A DNA stretch of 64,000 bases from Microbacterium sp. (GTDB lineage Bacteria > Actinomycetota > Actinomycetes > Actinomycetales > Microbacteriaceae), in NCBI GenBank assembly GCA_031277885.1, contig JAITLM010000143.1:16507-80506 (forward strand). The letters are read 5' to 3'. A program made the translations under genes and the position numbers. Below are positions 49,568 to 58,198 of the stretch, piece after piece (position 1 is the stretch's first letter; every line of letters starts with the position of its first letter). The notes under the pieces were generated by a model. That model saw nothing but the letters and a program-made list of their open reading frames with translations, was not told the origin of the DNA and searched no databases.

Positions 49568-52513
49568 GTGCTGACACTCCTCGCCGTGTTCGCCCTCGCG
49601 TCCCTGCTGCTGCCGCTGCTGGTCTCCTGGATCGGAGCACGCGCGTTCGCGGTCGCGGCGCTCGTCCCCGCCGCCGCGTTCGTGCACCTGGTGGCGCTCA
49701 CGCCGCAGGTGCTCGCGGGATCCGAGGATCCCGCCCTCGTGCCGCGGGAATCGATCGACTGGATCCCGCAGCTCGGACTCTCGCTCTCCTTCCGGCTCGA
49801 CGAGCTGAGCTGGCTGCTCGCCCTCATCGTCACCGGCGTCGGCGCGCTCGTCCTGCTCTACTGCCGGTGGTACTTCCGCGGATCGAAAGAGGGCATCGGG
49901 CAGTTCGCCGCGGTGCTGCTGGCCTTCGCCGGCGCGATGTACGGGCTGGTGACCACCGACGACCTGGTGCTGCTGGTCATGTTCTGGGAGCTGACCAGCA
50001 TCCTCTCCTACCTGTTGATCGGTCACTATCACCGCCGTGGTGCGAGCCGACGCGCCGCACTGCAGGCGCTGCTGGTGACGACGCTCGGCGGCCTCGCGAT
50101 GTTCATCGGCGTGGTGTTCCTGGCCGTCGATGCCGGCACCTCGAGCATGTCGCGGATCCTGGAGCTCGCACCGACCGGTCCGCTCGTCGACGCCGCGATC
50201 GTGCTGCTGCTGGTCGGCGCGCTGAGCAAGTCCGCGATCTTCCCGTTCCACTTCTGGCTGCCGGGCGCCATGGCGGCGCCCACCCCGGTGAGCGCCTATC
50301 TGCACGCCGCGGCCATGGTGAAGGCGGGCATCTACCTCATCGCGCGGTTCGCCCCGGTGTTCGCCCTGTCCGGACCGTGGCGTCCGATCACGATCACGCT
50401 CGGCGTCTTCACGATGCTGCTCGGCGGCGTGCAGGCGCTGCGCGAGACCGACCTCAAGCGCATCCTCGCCTTCGGCACCGTGAGCCAGCTCGGCTTCTTC
50501 ACCGTCGTGCTGGGCTACGGCACGCCGGACGCGATGCTGGCCGGGCTCGCGCTCGTGATCAGCCACGCCCTGTTCAAGTCCTCGCTGTTCCTCATCGTGG
50601 GCGTCATCGACCGCCAGCTCTCCACGCGCGACGTCACCGAGATCAGCGGGGTCGGACGCCAGGCTCCGCTGCTCGCGATCTCGGGCTTCCTCGCGGTCGG
50701 ATCCATGATGGGGATCCCTCCGACCATCGGGTTCGCGGCGAAGGAGTCCACGCTCGCGGCGCTCTTCGAGGAGTCCCAGCGCGGATCCCCCTGGGGGATC
50801 GTCGCGCTCGTGGGCGTGATCCTGGGATCCATTCTCACCGCGGCATACGGCGCGAGGTTCCTCTGGGGAGCGTTCTGGCGGAAGAAGGATGCCGCGGGCG
50901 CATATATGCCCGATACGGAATGGCCGTCGCCGCCCTTCGGCTTCCTGGTCTCGCCGGTGATCCTCGCCTTCGCCACCCTCGTGCTCGGCCCGCTCGCCTC
51001 GGCCGTCACCGTGGTCCTCTACGGCTACGCGGACGACGCGAAGGCGCCCGGCTACGACGGCTCGCCGTTGGATCCCGGCTACCTCGCGCTCTGGCACGGC
51101 CTGGCCCCCGCACTGTTCCTGTCGCTGGGAGCGGTGCTTCTCGGCCTCGCCCTGTTCCCGCTCACGCGCCGCCTCGGCTGGGACCGCCGTCCCCGTCTGC
51201 TGCGGTTCACGGCCCAGGACGTGTACTACCTGGCCATGCGCAGCGTCGACCGGCTCTCCGTGGTGACGACGTCGCTCACGCAGCGCGGCTCGCTGCCCGT
51301 CTACGTCGGCACGATCTTCGTCGTCGTGATCGCCGCCGAGACCACGGCGCTCATCGCGGGCGGCCCCGCGAACGCGCAGCTGAGCGCCTGGCACACGCCG
51401 GTGCAGCTCGTGGTCGCGCCGATCATGATCTTCGCGGGCCTGCTCGCGATCCGGGCGCAGAAGCGCTACACCGGCGTCGTCCTGGTCTCCGTGACCGGGC
51501 TCGGCATGGTCGTGCTGTTCGGCACCAGCGGCGCCCCCGACCTCGCGCTCACCCAGATCCTCGTCGAGACCGTGACGCTCGTCACCTTCGCGCTCGTGCT
51601 GCGCCGGCTGCCGGCCCGGATGGGGGAGCACAACGCCTCCGTGGGCCGGGTGCCACGCGCGATCCTCGGCATCGCGGCGGGCGTGATGATGGCGTGCGTC
51701 GCGATCGTGGCGACCGGATCCCGCGTCGCCGCGCCCATCTCCGAGGCCTTCCCGAAGCTCGCCTACGAGCTGGGCCACGGCAAGAACGTCGTGAACGTCG
51801 CGCTGGTCGACCTGCGCGGCTGGGACACGATGGGGGAGCTGTCGGTGCTGGTGCTCGCCGCCACGGGTGTCGCGTCGCTCGTGTTCGTCACGCATCGCGC
51901 CGATCGCCTGTCCGCCACGAAGGCGCTGCCCGAGGGGCCGCGGCAGGCGCGCCGCCGGCCGCTCGTCGAGACCACGGAGGGCGTGCGCGTGCAGACGGCC
52001 GGTGACACGGCGCCGCGCGCGTGGCTCGTCGGCGGCGGCAACGTCAAGCCGGAGAATCGCTCGATCCTGCTCGAAGTGATCGTGCGGATCCTGTTCCACA
52101 CGATCATCGTGGTGTCGATCTACCTGCTCTTCGCGGGTCACAACGCCCCCGGCGGCGGTTTCGCGGGCGGTCTCGTCGCGGGCATGGCCCTCGTCATGCG
52201 CTACATCGCGGGCGGGCGCTGGGAGCTCGGCGCCGCGGCGCCCACCGACGCCGGGCGCCTGCTCGGCGCGGGGCTCATCCTCGCCGTCGGCGCTGCGGTG
52301 GTGCCCCTGTTCTTCGGGCTCGCACCGCTGTCCAGCGCCGTGTGGGAGGCCGAGATCCCCGTGATCGGACACATCGAGTTCGTCAGCTCGACGTTCTTCG
52401 ACATCGGCGTCTACCTCGTCGTGATCGGGCTCGTGCTCGACGTGCTGCGCAGCCTCGGCGCCGAGGTCGACCGGCAGACGCTCGAGATGCGCGCGCGGGG
52501 GGTGGACATCTGA
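49568..52513 (+). CDS. mnhA: Mrp antiporter subunit A with fused MrpB domain
   Basis: 981 residues and more than 20 TM segments. The proton-channel domain (about 100-450) is NuoL/ND5-like: FWELTSILSYLLIGHYHRR, LSKSAIFPFHFWLPGAMAAP, and the lysine in LKRILAFGTVSQLGFF. The C-terminal third carries the MrpB part, RILFHTIIVVSIYLLFAGHN then APGGGFAGGL. It is the largest subunit of a multisubunit Na+(K+)/H+ antiporter used in alkaline and salt stress. GTG 49568 has an AGAGGAG ribosome site about 7 nt upstream. It overlaps mnhC by one base. Confidence 0.95.
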   Translation: MLTLLAVFALASLLLPLLVSWIGARAFAVAALVPAAAFVHLVALTPQVLAGSEDPALVPRESIDWIPQLGLSLSFRLDELSWLLALIVTGVGALVLLYCRWYFRGSKEGIGQFAAVLLAFAGAMYGLVTTDDLVLLVMFWELTSILSYLLIGHYHRRGASRRAALQALLVTTLGGLAMFIGVVFLAVDAGTSSMSRILELAPTGPLVDAAIVLLLVGALSKSAIFPFHFWLPGAMAAPTPVSAYLHAAAMVKAGIYLIARFAPVFALSGPWRPITITLGVFTMLLGGVQALRETDLKRILAFGTVSQLGFFTVVLGYGTPDAMLAGLALVISHALFKSSLFLIVGVIDRQLSTRDVTEISGVGRQAPLLAISGFLAVGSMMGIPPTIGFAAKESTLAALFEESQRGSPWGIVALVGVILGSILTAAYGARFLWGAFWRKKDAAGAYMPDTEWPSPPFGFLVSPVILAFATLVLGPLASAVTVVLYGYADDAKAPGYDGSPLDPGYLALWHGLAPALFLSLGAVLLGLALFPLTRRLGWDRRPRLLRFTAQDVYYLAMRSVDRLSVVTTSLTQRGSLPVYVGTIFVVVIAAETTALIAGGPANAQLSAWHTPVQLVVAPIMIFAGLLAIRAQKRYTGVVLVSVTGLGMVVLFGTSGAPDLALTQILVETVTLVTFALVLRRLPARMGEHNASVGRVPRAILGIAAGVMMACVAIVATGSRVAAPISEAFPKLAYELGHGKNVVNVALVDLRGWDTMGELSVLVLAATGVASLVFVTHRADRLSATKALPEGPRQARRRPLVETTEGVRVQTAGDTAPRAWLVGGGNVKPENRSILLEVIVRILFHTIIVVSIYLLFAGHNAPGGGFAGGLVAGMALVMRYIAGGRWELGAAAPTDAGRLLGAGLILAVGAAVVPLFFGLAPLSSAVWEAEIPVIGHIEFVSSTFFDIGVYLVVIGLVLDVLRSLGAEVDRQTLEMRARGVDI

Positions 52514-53103
52514 TGGACGTCTCCCTCGTGCTCATCATCGTCATGGCGGTGCTCTTCGGCTGCGGCGTGTACGCGATGCTCGAGCGCAGCCTGACCCGCG
52601 TGCTGATCGGCTTCCTGCTGCTCGGCAACGCCGTGAACCTGCTGCTGCTGATCGTGATGGGCAGGCCGGGACGGGCGCCCTTCTACGGCATCGACGGCGA
52701 CATGAGCGACCCGCTGCCTCAGGCGCTCACGCTCACGGCGATCGTCATCACCTTCGCCGTCTCCGCCTTCCTGCTCGCGCTCATCTACCGCTCCTGGCAG
52801 CTCGGCAAGGCCGACACGGTCGAGGACGACGAGACCGACATCTCGCTGCGCGAGCGGACGGAGATCGAGGAGGACCTCATGGACGACGAGGTCGACCTCG
52901 AGGACGAGGACGCCACGACCGACTTCGTGGGCGTCGCGACCTCCCCGATCCGCGTGCTGCACGCGAAGGATCTGGACGGCCTCGTCGACGACGCGCCGGT
53001 GGACCGTCCGGATCCGCGGCCGTTCCGCGCACCTGACCACCCGGCCCCCGACGCCGCGACCGAGACAGACGACGACCGCAACCCGGGGGAGGAGCCGCGA
53101 TGA
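52513..53103 (+). CDS. mnhC: Mrp antiporter subunit C
   Basis: 196 residues. Residues 1-100 are the NuoK-like subunit with three TM segments (GVYAMLERSLTRVLIGFLLL, NAVNLLLLIVMG, DPLPQALTLTAIVITFAVSA). After this comes a cytoplasmic tail of about 90 very acidic residues (EDDETDISLRERTEIEEDLM) that is longer than in Bacillus MrpC. ATG 52513 overlaps the mnhA stop (TGATG), and the end overlaps mnhD by 4 nt. Confidence 0.94.
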   Translation: MDVSLVLIIVMAVLFGCGVYAMLERSLTRVLIGFLLLGNAVNLLLLIVMGRPGRAPFYGIDGDMSDPLPQALTLTAIVITFAVSAFLLALIYRSWQLGKADTVEDDETDISLRERTEIEEDLMDDEVDLEDEDATTDFVGVATSPIRVLHAKDLDGLVDDAPVDRPDPRPFRAPDHPAPDAATETDDDRNPGEEPR

Positions 53104-54662
53104 ACGCCCTCGTCCCGCTGCTCGTCGCCCTCCCGCTGCTGGGCGCCGCGATCACGCTCGTGTTCGGCCGCAACACGCGCGTGCAGGTCATCGTCACGGT
53201 CGCCACCCTCGCCGCCGTCTCGGTGATCGCCGCGACCCTCCTCGTCGTGGTCGACCAGACCAAGCCGATCGCCGTCATGGTGGGCGGGTGGCCCGCCCCG
53301 TTCGGCATCGTGCTCTACGTCGACCGGCTCGCCGCGCTGCTCGTGCTCGTGTCGAGCATCGTGCTGGTCGCGGTCCTGCTCTTCTCGGTGGGCCAGGGGG
53401 CCGCGGACGGGGCCGAGGAGACACCGATCTCGATCTTCAACCCCTCGTACCTGATCCTGGCCGCGGGCATCTTCAACGCCTTCATCGCGGGCGACCTGTT
53501 CAACCTGTACGTCGGCTTCGAGATCCTGCTCGTCGCGTCCTATGTGCTCATCACGCTCGGGAGCACCGAATCGCGCATCCGCACCGGCGCGGTCTACATC
53601 GTCGTCTCGCTCGTGTCCTCCGTGCTGTTCCTGGTCGCGATCGCGCTCATCTACGCGGCGCTGGGCACCGTGAACATGGCGCAGATCGCGGAGCGGATCG
53701 GGGAGATCCCGCCCAGCACGCAGCTCGTGCTGCACCTCATGCTCGTGGTCGCGTTCGGCATCAAGGCGGCCGTGTTCCCGATGTCATTCTGGCTGCCGGA
53801 CTCCTATCCGACGGCGCCCGCGCCGGTCACGGCCGTGTTCGCGGGCCTGCTGACGAAGGTCGGCGTGTACGCGCTGATCCGCACGGAGACGCAGCTGTTC
53901 AACGTGTCGAGCATCAACACGCTGCTCATGATCGTGGCGCTCGCGACCATGGTGATCGGAATACTCGGCGCCGTCGCGCAGGCCGAGCTGAAGCGGATCC
54001 TGTCGTTCACGCTGGTCAGCCACGTCGGCTACATGGTGTTCGGCCTGGCGATCGCCACGCCCGCCGCGATCGGCGCCACCGTGTACTACATCGTGCACCA
54101 CATCATCGTGCAGACGACCCTGTTCCTCGCGGTGGGACTCGTCGAACGCCGGGCGGGCAGCACGTCGATCCTCAAGGTGCGCGGGCTCATGAAGGCGGCG
54201 CCGCTCATCGCCGTGCTGTACTTCGTGCCCGCGATCAACCTCGGCGGCCTGCCGCCGTTCTCCGGCTTCATCGGTAAATTCGCGCTGTTCCAGGCGGCGG
54301 CGCAGGTCGCGACCCCGCTGATCTGGGTGCTCATCGCTGGCGGCGTGCTCACCTCTCTGCTCACGCTCTACGCGCTCATGCGCGCATGGAACCTCGCGTT
54401 CTGGCGCGACAAGGACGAGACCCCCGAGGAGCAGGAGAACGAGCGCATCGCCCATCTCGGCAGCGCGCCGGCCGCGGACGAGCAGCAGGAGCGGCGCCGG
54501 ATCCCGACGATCATGACCTTCGCGACCGGCGGCATGGTCGCCGTCACCCTCGCGCTGACCGTGTTCGCCGGTCCCATCTACGGTCTCTGCGAGCGGATCG
54601 GCGCGAACCTGCTGCAGCCCGTGCACCTCGACATGCTCGACGGGGACGAGGCCTCGTCATGA
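53100..54662 (+). CDS. mnhD: Mrp antiporter subunit D
   Basis: 520 residues and 14 or so TM segments of the NuoM/N-like proton-channel family. Key parts: GDLFNLYVGFEILLVASYVL with the conserved Glu, FGIKAAVFPMSFWLPDSYPT, the lysine in AELKRILSFTLVSHVGYM, and FSGFIGKFALFQAA. A hydrophilic stretch (KDETPEEQENERIAHLGSAP) lies before the last TM. It works with MnhA in proton transfer. It overlaps both neighbours by 4 nt. Confidence 0.95.
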   Translation: MNALVPLLVALPLLGAAITLVFGRNTRVQVIVTVATLAAVSVIAATLLVVVDQTKPIAVMVGGWPAPFGIVLYVDRLAALLVLVSSIVLVAVLLFSVGQGAADGAEETPISIFNPSYLILAAGIFNAFIAGDLFNLYVGFEILLVASYVLITLGSTESRIRTGAVYIVVSLVSSVLFLVAIALIYAALGTVNMAQIAERIGEIPPSTQLVLHLMLVVAFGIKAAVFPMSFWLPDSYPTAPAPVTAVFAGLLTKVGVYALIRTETQLFNVSSINTLLMIVALATMVIGILGAVAQAELKRILSFTLVSHVGYMVFGLAIATPAAIGATVYYIVHHIIVQTTLFLAVGLVERRAGSTSILKVRGLMKAAPLIAVLYFVPAINLGGLPPFSGFIGKFALFQAAAQVATPLIWVLIAGGVLTSLLTLYALMRAWNLAFWRDKDETPEEQENERIAHLGSAPAADEQQERRRIPTIMTFATGGMVAVTLALTVFAGPIYGLCERIGANLLQPVHLDMLDGDEASS

Positions 54663-55336
54663 GCGCCGCCGCGAAGCGCGGACTCTGGCGCGAGATCGGC
54701 CTGCAGCTGCCGTTCCTGCTCTGGCTCGTCGTGCTGTGGATGCTGCTCTGGGGACAGTTCACGGTGCTCTCCGCCGTGACCGGCATCGCGGTCGCGCTGT
54801 TCGTGACGCGCGTGTTCCGGCTGCCCACGATCGAGCTCTCCGGGCGGATCAACCTGTGGTGGGCGGCGATCCTCGTCGTCCAGTTCCTGGCGGCCGTCGT
54901 GCACGGCTCGCTCAGTGTCGCGGTGCAGGTGCTGAACCCGCGGCGCGCACCGGGGGCCGCGATCATCGCCGTGCCGCTGCGCCACGCCGACGATCTCGTC
55001 ATGACGCACGTCGCCGTCACGTCGTCGCTCATCCCGGGATCCCTCGTGGTCGAGGCCGACCGGGACACCAGGACGCTGTACCTGCACGTGATCGGCGTGC
55101 GCTCGCTCGAGGACGTGGAGCGCCAGCGCGCGGGCGTGCTGCGCTGGGAGCGCCGCATCGTGCGCGCGCTCGGATCCCCGGCGCAGGCGGCGCAGCTGCG
55201 CGCCGATGAACGCGCCGAGGCGGAGCGTCTCGGGGGTACGGTGGCCGGGAGCTCGCCGACGCCGCACCGGCCGAAGGGATCCGGTCCGTCGACCGGATCG
55301 GGCCCTGCGCAGGGATCAGAGGAGGGTCGCCGATGA
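54659..55336 (+). CDS. mnhE: Mrp antiporter subunit E
   Basis: 225 residues. Three TM segments in the first half (LPFLLWLVVLWMLLWGQFTV and others), then the conserved MrpE soluble part with RRAPGAAIIAVPLRHADDLV and LYLHVIGVRSLEDVERQRAG. A polar C-terminal tail of about 50 residues (HRPKGSGPSTGSGPAQ) extends past the family length of about 160. ATG 54659 overlaps the mnhD stop, and the end overlaps mnhF by 4 nt. Confidence 0.93.
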   Translation: MSAAAKRGLWREIGLQLPFLLWLVVLWMLLWGQFTVLSAVTGIAVALFVTRVFRLPTIELSGRINLWWAAILVVQFLAAVVHGSLSVAVQVLNPRRAPGAAIIAVPLRHADDLVMTHVAVTSSLIPGSLVVEADRDTRTLYLHVIGVRSLEDVERQRAGVLRWERRIVRALGSPAQAAQLRADERAEAERLGGTVAGSSPTPHRPKGSGPSTGSGPAQGSEEGRR

Positions 55337-55602
55337 ATCCGCTGCTGCTCGTCATCATGATCGTGTTCGCGGTCGCCGCCGTGCTCGCGGTGATCCGCAT
55401 CGTCATCGGGCCGTCGATCCTCGACCGGGCGGTGGCCGCCGACGTGCTCCTCACCGAGGTCATGTGCGTGCTCGGCGCGGACATGGCGATCAACCACCAC
55501 ACCCGCACGCTGCCGGTGCTGATCGTCGTCGCCGCGGTCGGCGTGTTCGGCTCCATCTCGGTCGCCCGCTATGTCGCGCGGAGGGACAACACGCCGTCAT
55601 GA
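55333..55602 (+). CDS. mnhF: Mrp antiporter subunit F
   Basis: 89 residues, three TM segments, with the family pattern AVIRIVIGPSILDRAVAADV containing the conserved GPS-DR motif. It is the standard small membrane subunit. It overlaps mnhE by 4 nt, and its stop TGA overlaps the ATG of a 31-codon ORF that leads to mnhG. Confidence 0.94.
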   Translation: MNPLLLVIMIVFAVAAVLAVIRIVIGPSILDRAVAADVLLTEVMCVLGADMAINHHTRTLPVLIVVAAVGVFGSISVARYVARRDNTPS

Positions 55603-55694
55603 ACGCCGCCGTCAGCAACGCCGCCACCAGCAACGCCGCCACCAGGAACCGGGCCTTCGCCCGCCGCACCCGCAGGGACGGGGGAGAGCGATGA
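55599..55694 (+). CDS. Tiny repeat-containing ORF between mnhF and mnhG
   Basis: 31 codons, NAAVSNAATSNAATRNRAFA then a basic end (RRTRRDGGER). Its ATG overlaps the mnhF stop (ATGA at 55599) and its TGA overlaps the mnhG ATG (ATGA at 55691). It contains two tandem copies of a 15-nt unit AGCAACGCCGCCACC. It has no recognised function. Its place suggests it keeps translational coupling across an insertion, or it may not be a true gene. Confidence 0.4.
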   Translation: MNAAVSNAATSNAATRNRAFARRTRRDGGER

Positions 55695-56080
55695 ACGTCT
55701 TCGAGCTGCGGATCCCCGATGTCGTGGTGGACACCGCCGTATGGGTGCTCGTGCTGATCGGCGCGCTGCTGTGCCTCATCGCCGCGATCGGACTGCTGCG
55801 CCTGCGCGATGTGCCGAACCGGCTGCACGCCGCCACCAAGCCGCAGGTCCTCGGACTGCTGCTGATCTGCCTGGCGATCGCGCTCTCGCAGCGCTCCGTG
55901 ATCGGCGTCGCGCTGGGACTGCTGCTCGTGGCGCCGGTCGTGCTCATGCAGTTCGCGACCGCCCCGCTGTCCGCGCACATGGTCGGCCGCCAGGCCTACC
56001 GCAACGGCACGATCGACGAGCGCTCGCTCGTGGTCGACGAGCTCGCCGACTCCAAGCGCACCCCGCCCGGCGCAGGCTGA
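55691..56080 (+). CDS. mnhG: Mrp antiporter subunit G
   Basis: 129 residues, three TM segments, with LCLIAAIGLLRLRDVPNRLH and AATKPQVLGLLLICLAIALS, typical MrpG/MnhG sequence. A charged tail (DERSLVVDELADSKRT) follows. ATG 55691 has GGGAGA about 5 nt upstream. It closes the mnhA-C-D-E-F-G operon, so every Mrp subunit is present with B fused to A. Confidence 0.94.
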   Translation: MNVFELRIPDVVVDTAVWVLVLIGALLCLIAAIGLLRLRDVPNRLHAATKPQVLGLLLICLAIALSQRSVIGVALGLLLVAPVVLMQFATAPLSAHMVGRQAYRNGTIDERSLVVDELADSKRTPPGAG

Positions 56081-56113
56081 TCCGCGCCTCTTCGGCCTGG
56101 CCGGATCGGGGGA

Positions 56114-57892
56114 TCAGGGGTCGACGATCTCGAACACACCGCCGCCGCCGCGCGGCCAGTTCGGCCCGCGGCTCGCGTCGAGGACGTCGACGGTGGCCCC
56201 GAAGCCCGGTCCGGAGTACCAGTCCGCGTCGATCACCGCGAAGCCGAACGGGTACCATCCGTCGGCGAGCATCCTGATGCGACGGATCGCGTGGCCGGTG
56301 CTGTCCAGAGTCACGGTCGCGTCGGTGTTCGTGGTGGACACCCACACGGTGCCGTTCGCCGGCCCCGTGATCGAGACCACGAGTCCGGTCGTGCGTGCTT
56401 CTTCGAGCGGGATCGGTCCGCCGATCTGCTCGAATCCCTGCACGGTCGGGGCCTGCAGCGTGAGGGTCCCGGTGGTCGCGAGAGATTGCTCCGTGGGGGT
56501 GAAGGCCCAGACGGAGTAGTCGTAGGTCCCGGTGTCGAAGGCCAGCGGACGGGTGTCGAAGGTCCAGGATCCGTCGGGGGCGACATCGACCGGATACCGC
56601 TGGGAGGCGAAGTCGATCGCGACGGAGTTGCCGGGGGCGGTCTGCCCGGTGATCATCGGCGCGACGTAGGCCGTGACATCGGCCGGAGTGGTGACGCCGG
56701 GGTCGAGGCCCGGCGTTCCGCCGGTGCCGGATCCGGGTCCGGGTGTGTCGGGGCCGGCGGGCAGCGGCCTCGGCGGAAGGTACTGCGAGACCGGGGCGGT
56801 GCTGAGGTCGATCACCGGGATCGACGGATCGGTGACCAGCCTGCCGAGCTCGACCGTCCCGATCGGGATGGGCGTCGTGTCCACCACCTCGTCGACCGCC
56901 GACGTCAGCGGCGGGATCGCAAGGAGGGGGAGCTCGGGCAGAGGCGCCGTGATCGCCGCGGGGGCGGAGGTCGGAGCAGGATCGGGGAGGGCGGGCGCCA
57001 CGATCACCAGTGGCGCGAGGGCGAGGGATCCGGCGACGATCAGGCCGCCTCCCACCAAGAACCATCCGGAGGCGCCGATCCCCGCGGCGGAGACCGCTGC
57101 GGCAGCGGCCGCCGTCCCCGTGGTCATCGATGCGGCCGCGGGGACCGTGAGCCCCGCAGACCCCAGCAGCACGGCGAGCGTGGTGCCCTGCAGGCGTGCG
57201 GCGCCGCCGCGGAGGCTGCCCAGCAGTTCGCGGCAGTCCGCACAGTCCGAGGTGTGCGCACCGACCTCCGCGGCGAGCATCGCATTGCGGGGCTCTGTGA
57301 GGTACTGGGGGAGCAGCCGGGCGACATGGGCCGTCTCCTCGCGCAACGCGACGGGGATCTGCCTGCTCAGCCACTGGAACTTCAGTCCGGAGCGCGCGCG
57401 GCGCTGCAGCGCCGAGACCGCGTTGGGCCTGATCTGCAGTTCGCGCGCGATGTCGGATCGGCTCGCATCGGCGACCTCGGCCAGCCAGAGCACGCGCTGC
57501 CACCGGTCTGGGAGCTCCTGGAAGGCGGCGAGCACGTCGGCGGACTCCGACTCCTGCTCCGCATAGCTCAGGGCGTCGCGGTGCTCCACGTCGTCGACGT
57601 CGTCCGAATCGATCAGACGCTCCGCATCCTTGTGCCAGCGGATCGACGTGTTGCGGATCACGGCCTTGAGGTAGGAGCGGAATGCGAACGTGGGTCCGTT
57701 CGGGGTCGTGGTCACCTGCTGGTAGATGGCGAGGAAGGACTCGGACACGAGATCCTCGGCCCGCGTCGGCGCCAGCCGTCCGGCGTAGCGGATCCCGGCT
57801 CCGTAGTGCCTGCGCCACAGCGCGTCATAGGCGCCGCGATCGCCGGCGCGCACGTCGCGGAGCAGCTCCGCATCGCTTCGCACCTCGGTCAT
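56114..57892 (-). CDS. ECF sigma factor fused to zinc-finger, TM and extracellular domains
   Basis: 592 residues. Residues 1-175 are an ECF sigma factor: region 2 (AYDALWRRHYGAGIRYAGRL, EDLVSESFLAIYQQV, FRSYLKAVIRNTSIRW) and region 4 (ELPDRWQRVLWLAEV, RSDIARELQIRPNAVSALQR). Then an anti-sigma-like zinc motif H213-x3-C217-x2-C220, one or two TM segments (about 237-300), a Pro-rich linker and a beta-rich, Ig-like extracellular part with APGNSVAIDFASQRY and ITGPANGTVWVSTTNTDA. It looks like a sigma and anti-sigma in one membrane-tethered chain. GGAGGTG lies 3 nt before ATG 57892. Target promoters are unknown. Confidence 0.88.
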   Translation of the reverse strand: MTEVRSDAELLRDVRAGDRGAYDALWRRHYGAGIRYAGRLAPTRAEDLVSESFLAIYQQVTTTPNGPTFAFRSYLKAVIRNTSIRWHKDAERLIDSDDVDDVEHRDALSYAEQESESADVLAAFQELPDRWQRVLWLAEVADASRSDIARELQIRPNAVSALQRRARSGLKFQWLSRQIPVALREETAHVARLLPQYLTEPRNAMLAAEVGAHTSDCADCRELLGSLRGGAARLQGTTLAVLLGSAGLTVPAAASMTTGTAAAAAAVSAAGIGASGWFLVGGGLIVAGSLALAPLVIVAPALPDPAPTSAPAAITAPLPELPLLAIPPLTSAVDEVVDTTPIPIGTVELGRLVTDPSIPVIDLSTAPVSQYLPPRPLPAGPDTPGPGSGTGGTPGLDPGVTTPADVTAYVAPMITGQTAPGNSVAIDFASQRYPVDVAPDGSWTFDTRPLAFDTGTYDYSVWAFTPTEQSLATTGTLTLQAPTVQGFEQIGGPIPLEEARTTGLVVSITGPANGTVWVSTTNTDATVTLDSTGHAIRRIRMLADGWYPFGFAVIDADWYSGPGFGATVDVLDASRGPNWPRGGGGVFEIVDP

Positions 57893-58198
57893 GACACCTC
57901 CACGGACGGCCTCCTGCCGAGGCGCACCACGCCGCGGCTCCGGGCCGGAGGCGGCACGAGCGCATCGGTCATGGGTCGGGTCCCGTTCCGGGAACAGCGC
58001 TTCGTCACAAGCATCTTGGCACCAGGGACGCGTCATCCTCGAATCTTTTTTCCCGGATCCCGCCGCGGCGCGGGACGCAGGTCCGTGTCCGATGACGCGG
58101 TGCGTCGTTCCGGAGTGATGCTTCACCTGCTGTTTCCCCGCCCGCGGTACCCTGAGCGCGCACGCGCCCCGGCGTGACAGCAGCTCGAACGGAACCCG
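57893..58198. other. Divergent intergenic region, sigma factor / NRPS-like gene
   Basis: 306 bp between two divergent genes. No coding potential is credible. It contains the palindrome GTTCCGGGAAC near 57986, a short A/T tract (ATCTTTTTTCCC, about 58042-58053), and a possible -10 TACCCT (58148-58153) upstream of the NRPS-like gene. No convincing ECF-type -35/-10 pair was found. Confidence 0.4.

Noticed and set aside
49523-52372. 949-codon leftward open frame opposite mnhA
   Set aside because: It lies wholly antisense to a clear MnhA gene with all motifs. Its translation is His/Arg/Glu/Asp-rich, typical of high-GC shadow frames.
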